From contig JAAENB010001101.1 in NCBI GenBank assembly GCA_024224995.1, positions 1 to 10,511 of the forward strand: 10,511 nucleotides of DNA, in the 5' to 3' direction. This document shows, piece after piece, positions 6,085-10,511 of the stretch. The position numbers and the translations under genes were made by a program. Origin of the DNA: a bacterium (GTDB taxonomy: Bacteria > Spirochaetota > UBA4802 > UBA5550). Numbering within the stretch: position 1 is the stretch's first letter; each line of letters begins with the position of its first letter. The notes under the pieces were generated by a model. The model ran no database searches, was not told the origin of the DNA, and saw nothing but the letters and a program-made list of their open reading frames with translations.

Positions 6085-6951
6085 ATGGAAGACGTAAAAA
6101 ATGTCGAATGTAAGGGCTGTGGAGCATCAATGAATTTTGAGCCGGCAAAGGTTGCAATGAGCTGCGCTTTTTGCGGTTCGGAAATGTTTATTGATATTCC
6201 CGAAACTGAAGAGCAGAAGACGATGCGCCAGGACGCGGAGATCATTCTCTTTCAGGTTGAAAAGGACGCGGCCAAAGAAAAATTCTCCGAATGGATCAAA
6301 AAGGGACTGTTTAAGCCCTCAAACCTGGTCTCTTCTTTCAAAGAAAAAGAGTTTGAAGGAGCTTATATTCCTTTTTTCAAGGTTACGGCAAACGCTGCCA
6401 CCACCTGGAACGGAAGGGATAAAATTGTAATCCGGGAAGCCTCGGAAGATGAACCTGCCGAATACGAATACAGGGAAAGAAGCGGCTCCCATAGCGACAA
6501 TTACAAGGATTTCATTGCGGCCACAAAAGGCCTGGAGCAGTCCGAAGTGGACGATATCCTTCCCTTTGACGATAATGAAACAAAACCCTATGAGCAGATG
6601 CTAACCGCAGGGTATAAGTTTGAAAACCCGGCAATGAAGCAGGATATCGCTGAAGATAAATGCCGGGAACGGATTAAGGAATGGGAACGAGATGCCTGCA
6701 ATGATGATGTGGATGAGCTCCTGGATGCCAATACCAACATCAGTGACCTGCAGTCAAAGCTCATTATGCTTCCCATATGGGTTCTGGTATATATCTATGA
6801 AGAAAAACCCTTCCGGGTGCTCATTAATGGGCAGTCAGGTACGGTGAGCGGGCAAAAGCCCACAAGCAAGCTGAAGATTGCCATTGCCATATTCCTGGCA
6901 GCAGCAATAATCGCGGGAATTTATTTTGCCGTGCAGTACTTCCGGCAATAG
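6085..6951 (+). CDS. Membrane-anchored zinc-ribbon protein
   Basis: The 288-residue protein opens with a zinc ribbon, C9-x2-C12 and C27-x2-C30 (CKGCG ... CAFCG). It continues with a soluble domain containing YIPFFKV (94-100) and a charged, helical middle, then a strand-rich segment with LPIWVLVYIYEEKPFRVLI (229-247) and NGQSGTVSGQKP (248-259). It ends in one membrane helix (263-284) with a very short tail, so the ribbon domain is probably cytoplasmic. The layout agrees with a widespread uncharacterised family often labelled 'TFIIB-type zinc ribbon-containing protein', in which the PvW..Y and NGqTG..G.P blocks are conserved. That label reflects only the ribbon; there is no evidence of a transcription role. 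GGAGG (6076-6080) lies 4 bases before the ATG. The stop runs directly into a heptad repeat patch. Confidence 0.78.
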   Translation: MEDVKNVECKGCGASMNFEPAKVAMSCAFCGSEMFIDIPETEEQKTMRQDAEIILFQVEKDAAKEKFSEWIKKGLFKPSNLVSSFKEKEFEGAYIPFFKVTANAATTWNGRDKIVIREASEDEPAEYEYRERSGSHSDNYKDFIAATKGLEQSEVDDILPFDDNETKPYEQMLTAGYKFENPAMKQDIAEDKCRERIKEWERDACNDDVDELLDANTNISDLQSKLIMLPIWVLVYIYEEKPFRVLINGQSGTVSGQKPTSKLKIAIAIFLAAAIIAGIYFAVQYFRQ

Positions 6952-7048
6952 GAAGCAGGAGCAAGGTAATCGGTGGCCCGGTGGGCCGGGTAATCGGTGA
7001 TCGGTAAAGATCTCCTGACCCCCGGCCCCTGAGCCCCGAGCCCTGATC
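6951..7048. repeat. Heptad repeat patch between convergent genes
   Basis: Nearly all of the 98 bases between the two convergent stop codons are phased 7-base units. GG-initiated units start at 6951, 6958, 6965, 6972, 6989, 6996 and 7003 (GGTAATC at 6965 and 6989, GGTGATC at 6996), interrupted once by a 10-base unit at 6979. After four bases, five C-initiated units run 7014-7048 without a break (CCTGACC at 7014, CCTGAGC at 7028, CCTGATC at 7042). The first unit shares its G with the upstream stop codon, and the last unit ends in the ROK gene's stop codon. GGGCCGGG (6983-6990) can pair with 7021-7028, giving a possible hairpin. Confidence 0.85.
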
Positions 7049-7998
7049 TATTGCGCGTTTAATGAGTCAATGGCCATCCTGGCTGCGCCAAGAGGCGGGA
7101 TCTTTGACTGATCCTTTATTGGCAGGAATTTTACTCCCTCTTTTAGTCCCGCGTGAGCTCTTTCATCCACAACCTTTTTAACAATGGGAATAAGGTATTT
7201 ATGAGCCTGTGACAACCCGCCGCCCAGGATTATCGCTTCCGGGTTAAACAGGTTAATGAGGTTTGTTATTCCAATGCCCAGGTAGGTGCCTACATCGGTG
7301 AGGGCTTGCAGGGCCAGTTCATCTCCCTTTTCGGCTTCTTCAAAGACCAGTTTGGCAGTGAGTTCCTCTTCTTTAACCCTGGCTTTTACTGATGAGTCTT
7401 TATACTTGCGGAAATATGACTTCGCGAAATTCACCAGTGCCGTAGCAGAAGCGTATTGTTCAAAGCAGCCGTAGTTGCCGCAGTTGCATTGTTTTCCCTT
7501 CAGGTCTATAGCCATATGACCGGCTTCCATTGCGTTGCCGGTATGCCCGGTATAGATCTTATTGTCGATAATTACCCCGGCGCCGATCCCGGTTCCCAGG
7601 GTGAGCATTATCCAGTTCCTGAACTTGCTTCCGTTCCCTTTCCACCAGCCTCCAATAAGGGCTACAGTGGCGTCATTTTCCAGGAAAACTTTGATCCCTG
7701 TCAGTTTTTCAACATTTTTAGCCAGGGGATATTTATCCCAGAATTCAATGTTGGAACTTTTGATTATTATACCCTTTTTTTTGTCGATCGAGCCTGCGGC
7801 ACCAATCCCTATTGCCCTGATATCTATTTTGGAAATTGAAATTGAAGTCGCGAGAACTTCAATAAGGTTATAGATCGCCTGGTCGAGCTCTTGTGCCGAA
7901 CCGGGAGTTGATATTTTTTTAAAGCTTAAAATTTTTCCGGAATCATTGGTGAGAATTCCTTTTATATTCGTACCGCCAATGTCAATGCCAACAATCAT
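7048..7998 (-). CDS. ROK family sugar kinase (glucokinase-like)
   Basis: The 316-residue protein is a full-length ROK kinase, which transfers phosphate from ATP to a hexose or amino-sugar in the cytosol. The N-terminal phosphate loop DIGGTN is at 6-11. The catalytic aspartate is D109 in LENDATVA, and LGTGIGAGVI (134-143) is the second phosphate-binding segment. The substrate motif EAGH is at 158-161, and CNCGNYGCFE (171-180) gives the zinc ligands C171, C173 and C178 with H161. LGGG (258-261) closes the adenosine site. No helix-turn-helix precedes the kinase domain, so it is an enzyme and not a ROK repressor. Glucose is the likeliest substrate, but N-acetylmannosamine, fructose or others cannot be excluded. 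AGAGG (8010-8014) precedes the ATG by 11 bases. A TATAAT on the minus strand at 8040-8035 is a possible -10 without a clear -35. Confidence 0.93.
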   Translation of the reverse strand: MIVGIDIGGTNIKGILTNDSGKILSFKKISTPGSAQELDQAIYNLIEVLATSISISKIDIRAIGIGAAGSIDKKKGIIIKSSNIEFWDKYPLAKNVEKLTGIKVFLENDATVALIGGWWKGNGSKFRNWIMLTLGTGIGAGVIIDNKIYTGHTGNAMEAGHMAIDLKGKQCNCGNYGCFEQYASATALVNFAKSYFRKYKDSSVKARVKEEELTAKLVFEEAEKGDELALQALTDVGTYLGIGITNLINLFNPEAIILGGGLSQAHKYLIPIVKKVVDERAHAGLKEGVKFLPIKDQSKIPPLGAARMAIDSLNAQ

Positions 7999-8097
7999 GT
8001 TATTCTGTTCCTCTGTCTTTTTTTCGTGTTTATCATTATAATGCCATTAAACTGAAAAAAGGGGAAAAAGTAAAGCATTTTAAATTTGATAAATGTG

Positions 8098-8125
8098 TTG
8101 ACACCGCTATTTTGCGTGGTAGTAT
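8098..8125 (+). promoter_or_regulatory. Sigma70-like promoter of the PHP gene
   Basis: A perfect TTGACA (8098-8103) is followed after 16 bases by TAGTAT (8120-8125, four of six). A start near 8132 leaves a short leader with AAAGGA (8145-8150) 8 bases before the ATG at 8159. Confidence 0.6.
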
Positions 8126-8158
8126 CTCGTTTTTACTAAATTTTAAAGGAAACAATTC

Positions 8159-9004
8159 ATGAGAAAAATAGATCTTCATACTCATACAACAGCATCGGAC
8201 GGGATCCGGGCACCGGAGGATCTTATTGATTTTGCTATGGAGCATGGTGTTGAAATCCTGGCAATAACGGATCATGATACGGTTTTAGGCCTCAATTCCG
8301 CAATGGAGTATGCCCGGAAAAAAGATTTTACCCTGATTCCCGGTATTGAATTCAGCGTGGACTATACCCAGGGCTCTTTTCACCTGGTGGGACTCTATAT
8401 TGATTATAATAACCCCGAGCTCCTGGAAACAACAAAAAAACTGAACCAGCTCAGGGAGTCCAGGACGGTGCGGATTATTGAAGATCTAAAAAAACATGAT
8501 ATACATATTACCCTTGAAGAGGTCAATAAGGAATGCGGCGGCGGTACTGTGGGCAGGCCCCATGTTGCCCGGGTTCTTATTAATAATGGCTATGCCGCTG
8601 CCATGAACGAGGTTTTCGATAATTTCCTGGTAAAAGGAAAGCCGGGACACGTGAAAAAAGATCGCATTAGTCTTGATGAAGCAATAGCGTTAATTCAAAG
8701 TGCCGGCGGGATTCCTGTTATTGCCCATCCCGCTTCTCTGAGGTATAAAAGCTTTGAGCTTTTTGAGAAAGACCTGCCGGGCCTTATTGAAAAAGGAATT
8801 GAAGGTATTGAGGTCTTCGCGTCAATGCATAGCCCGGAAGAGGTTGAAGGGTTCCGGCAGATCGCGGAAAAGTATAAGCTGCTGATGTCGGGCGGCAGCG
8901 ATTATCATGGTGATAAAGATGAGACAATCGGGAATTACGCTAAAGATACGGTTATCCCTTTTGAGATATATGAAGCCCTTGCGAAGCGAGGACAGAAAGA
9001 GTGA
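8159..9004 (+). CDS. PHP-domain phosphoesterase (RNase AM/TrpH-like)
   Basis: The 281-residue protein is a stand-alone PHP domain of the TrpH/YciV group; characterised members remove phosphate from 3',5'-nucleoside bisphosphates or act as 5'-3' exoribonucleases on short RNA. The metal-binding motifs are all present in order: DLHTHTTASDG (5-15), AITDHDT (35-41), PGIEFS (61-66), GRPHVAR (132-138), VIAHP (187-191) and GSDYHGD (246-252). The length is close to the family's usual 280-290 residues. The cytosolic location is inferred from the lack of a signal. It has its own promoter, and the stop overlaps the next start by 4 bases (GTGA), so the downstream membrane protein is translationally coupled to it. 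Which of the two known activities applies cannot be decided here. Confidence 0.9.
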   Translation: MRKIDLHTHTTASDGIRAPEDLIDFAMEHGVEILAITDHDTVLGLNSAMEYARKKDFTLIPGIEFSVDYTQGSFHLVGLYIDYNNPELLETTKKLNQLRESRTVRIIEDLKKHDIHITLEEVNKECGGGTVGRPHVARVLINNGYAAAMNEVFDNFLVKGKPGHVKKDRISLDEAIALIQSAGGIPVIAHPASLRYKSFELFEKDLPGLIEKGIEGIEVFASMHSPEEVEGFRQIAEKYKLLMSGGSDYHGDKDETIGNYAKDTVIPFEIYEALAKRGQKE

Positions 9005-10182
9005 TCTTGAAAATATGTATCTTGCTGTTCTTCATTGTGGTACTAACGATAATTCCCATAACCCTGTCTCGAATTCTAAAAAAGTCCTTTAAAAAAACAG
9101 CCGCCTTCCTGGTTTTTATCTCAATTATGCTGATAATCACCCAGAGCGGTATATGGCTCTACGAGGTTTCGGGCCTGCAAGCAAAACATCATCCGGAGAT
9201 CATCAAAAAGCACCTGGACCGTAAACCGGGATTGTTCGATAAAAATATACAGTTCAGGGGATACAGTATTATCGCCCTGTCGAACATCGCGGAAGGGCTG
9301 GTAAACTATGGAATAGAAAACCCGGACCAAAAAAAAGAGATTACCCGCTTATTAAAAAGGACTATTCTTATCGCCATTCATCCAAAAATTCCGCTCTATT
9401 CAAATCCCGTGAGGCCCGGGGTTTCCGGGCAAAACGGTTTGTACCTGAGTCATTTGAACTTTATCCTGGGAGCATACCAGCGGTTTACCGGGGATACATC
9501 CTATTTGTCAATGAACCGGAGCATTTCCACGTACCTTGCGGAAACCACCCTCCGGGACCCCCATAAACATATACGGTCTTATACAAAGGACCCTTACAAA
9601 TGGCCCGCAGACCAGGCAGTGACACTCTGCTCCCTGTATCTCTTTGATAAAAATAATAAGACCCGTATTAGCGTGGAACCGGTTAAGCAATGGCTGGAGT
9701 TCATGCGAACCAAAAGAACCGAGCCTCGTACGCGGCTTCATTATTCCGAGGCCACCAAATTGATCGGGTATTGGAAACATCCCCGGGGCTGTGCCCTGTC
9801 GTGGTCGGTAAAATACATGAGCCGTTTTGCCCCGGCAGAGGCCGAAAAAATATGGCGGAATTATAAAAAATATTTTAAGAATAATTATCTTGCGGGAGCC
9901 GGTTTCCGTGAGTACCTGCCCAGAACACAAAAAAAATCCGATATGGATTCCGGACCCATAATCCTGGGAAACGGCGCAGCAGCCTCGGCATTCGGCCTGG
10001 GAGCGTCAAAGGGAATGGGAGACCTGTTCACGTATTATCAACTGAATAATTCGTTAAAACTGGCAGACGCCGGCATCGGGATCCTGGCCCGGACCGGTAA
10101 TAAAAAACTCCAAAAAGTAAGCCGGGATTTGCTTGCAACAAGCATCCGTTTTAGCGCGGAAACAACAACGGCCTGGTATTGA
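9001..10182 (+). CDS. Two-TM membrane protein with a DMDSGP-motif helical domain, function unknown
   Basis: The 393-residue protein has two N-terminal membrane helices (about 2-22 and 33-53), then a large helical domain. Segments that look conserved are FRGYSIIALSNIAEGLVNYG (85-104), KWPADQAVTLCSLYLFD (200-216), HPRGCALSW (260-268) and DMDSGPIILGNGAA (314-327). These resemble an unnamed bacterial family with a D[VM]DSGP block and a spacing that recalls alpha/alpha-barrel enzymes such as linalool dehydratase-isomerase or glycoside-processing toroids; this fold call is inference. The acidic DMDSGP and WPADQ segments are the best candidates for an active site. Both termini of the large domain may face the periplasm, but topology is not settled. 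The GTG at 9001 overlaps the PHP stop and follows GAGG (8988-8991) by 9 bases. Coupling to a phosphoesterase gives no clear substrate. Confidence 0.78.
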   Translation: MILKICILLFFIVVLTIIPITLSRILKKSFKKTAAFLVFISIMLIITQSGIWLYEVSGLQAKHHPEIIKKHLDRKPGLFDKNIQFRGYSIIALSNIAEGLVNYGIENPDQKKEITRLLKRTILIAIHPKIPLYSNPVRPGVSGQNGLYLSHLNFILGAYQRFTGDTSYLSMNRSISTYLAETTLRDPHKHIRSYTKDPYKWPADQAVTLCSLYLFDKNNKTRISVEPVKQWLEFMRTKRTEPRTRLHYSEATKLIGYWKHPRGCALSWSVKYMSRFAPAEAEKIWRNYKKYFKNNYLAGAGFREYLPRTQKKSDMDSGPIILGNGAAASAFGLGASKGMGDLFTYYQLNNSLKLADAGIGILARTGNKKLQKVSRDLLATSIRFSAETTTAWY

Positions 10183-10237
10183 TTGTTTTATAAGAGACCG
10201 GCCCCGTAGTCGCGTTTTAATATGAGGTATATCAGCC

Positions 10238-10357
10238 CGGAATGTAAATGATGCCTGCCTGGAGCAATACCTCCGCAGGATGTTCGGAACTCACTCCGCT
10301 CAAACAGCCTCACAACCTGCGGAGGCATCGCTCCAGGCAGGCATCATTTACATTCCG
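10238..10357. repeat. Long inverted repeat (42-base arms, 36-base loop)
   Basis: Arms 10238-10279 and 10316-10357 are complementary at 40 of 42 positions around a loop at 10280-10315. Both mismatches are A opposite C on the plus strand, so in RNA from the minus strand they become U-G pairs and the stem would be fully paired. The right arm runs into the second copy of the dispersed repeat. It lies 55 bases past the stop at 10182 and could end transcription from the left, although no T-tract follows. Confidence 0.9.
10280..10313 (-). repeat. GTTTGA...GAGTTCCG motif, minus-strand copy
   Basis: Read on the minus strand, the loop of the long inverted repeat gives TGTGAGG, then CTGTTTGA, then GAGTTCCG. 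This matches the motif at 10476-10511 at most positions, with one single-base indel and a variable centre. Confidence 0.7.
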
Positions 10358-10444
10358 AATGACGTTTTTCGGTATATTAAGACACGACCGACCCAGTATA
10401 GCAGGGAAAAAATGCCTTAGAAACAAAATAGCATTGCGAGCTGC
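10339..10444 (+). repeat. Dispersed repeat, copy 2 (direct repeat of 2-125)
   Basis: This copy has the same orientation as the one at the window's left edge. It lacks that copy's 18-base double-hairpin insert, reading GCAGGG straight into the A-run. Similarity ends near 10444. Its first 19 bases are also the outer part of the right arm of the long inverted repeat, so the element seems to be built from reusable modules. Confidence 0.85.
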
Positions 10445-10475
10445 ATCTGGCCTGGAAGTATCCCCCTCTTCTAAA

Positions 10476-10511
10476 TGTGAGGACTGTTTGACCGAAGGGA
10501 GTTCCGCAGCA
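10476..10511 (+). repeat. GTTTGA...GAGTTCCG motif, plus-strand copy, cut by window edge
   Basis: TGTGAGGACTGTTTGA followed by a variable core and GAGTTCCG (10499-10506) is the inverted counterpart of the motif in the loop at 10280-10313. The window ends soon after, so whether it continues into another inverted-repeat arm, as the minus-strand copy does, cannot be seen. Confidence 0.7.

Noticed and set aside
7456..7839. 127-codon plus-strand frame opposite the ROK gene
   Set aside because: It is a mirror of the conserved ROK core, including the zinc motif.
10238..10357. CRISPR repeat or insertion-sequence terminal repeats
   Set aside because: There is one palindrome only, with no spacers and no transposase; it fits a dispersed intergenic repeat instead.

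Overview
The window looks like ordinary chromosome from a diderm bacterium, probably an environmental lineage. The evidence is a lipoprotein-type PBP4 (periplasmic D-Ala-D-Ala carboxypeptidase), Shine-Dalgarno sites of the GAGG/GGAGG type, sigma70-like promoters, and moderate GC with AT-rich intergenic DNA. Phylum cannot be fixed from sequence reading alone; the gene mix and dispersed repeats would fit Spirochaetota or Desulfobacterota-like genomes (weak inference). There is no phage, insertion sequence, CRISPR array, tRNA or rRNA that I can see, and no recognisable defence or biosynthetic cluster.

Layout: (1) 2-125, a copy of a dispersed repeat whose second copy lies at 10339-10444 in the same orientation. 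(2) 337-1503, plus strand: a single-domain STAS (anti-anti-sigma-like) protein, then an M50B-like membrane metalloprotease. (3) 1571-3196, minus strand: dacB, a PBP4-type lipoprotein. (4) 3436-6951, plus strand: a two-TM double TrkA-N protein, a cysteine-rich protein of unknown function, an OsmC-family protein, and a membrane-anchored zinc-ribbon protein. These are separated by gaps of about 95-260 bases, three with their own plausible promoter, so they look like single genes rather than one operon. (5) 7048-7998, minus strand: a ROK-family sugar kinase. (6) 8159-10182, plus strand: a PHP-domain phosphoesterase overlapping by 4 bases an unnamed two-TM protein with a conserved DMDSGP motif; this pair is the only clearly translationally coupled operon. 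(7) 10238-10511: a long near-perfect inverted repeat, the second copy of the dispersed repeat, and a motif present in both orientations.

The most unusual structure is non-coding. The only two convergent gene junctions in the window (1503/1571 and 6951/7048) are both filled almost entirely with degenerate 7-base units. In each, a G-initiated heptad family lies on the side of the plus-strand gene and a C-initiated family on the side of the minus-strand gene, and the phase runs up to the stop codons. No classical hairpin-plus-U-tract terminators are obvious in the window, so these patches may act as bidirectional 3' ends or be products of local slippage. The genes mostly have independent housekeeping or envelope roles (cell-wall remodelling, redox or organic hydroperoxide defence, sugar phosphorylation, nucleotide phosphoester hydrolysis), and I see no single pathway linking them.
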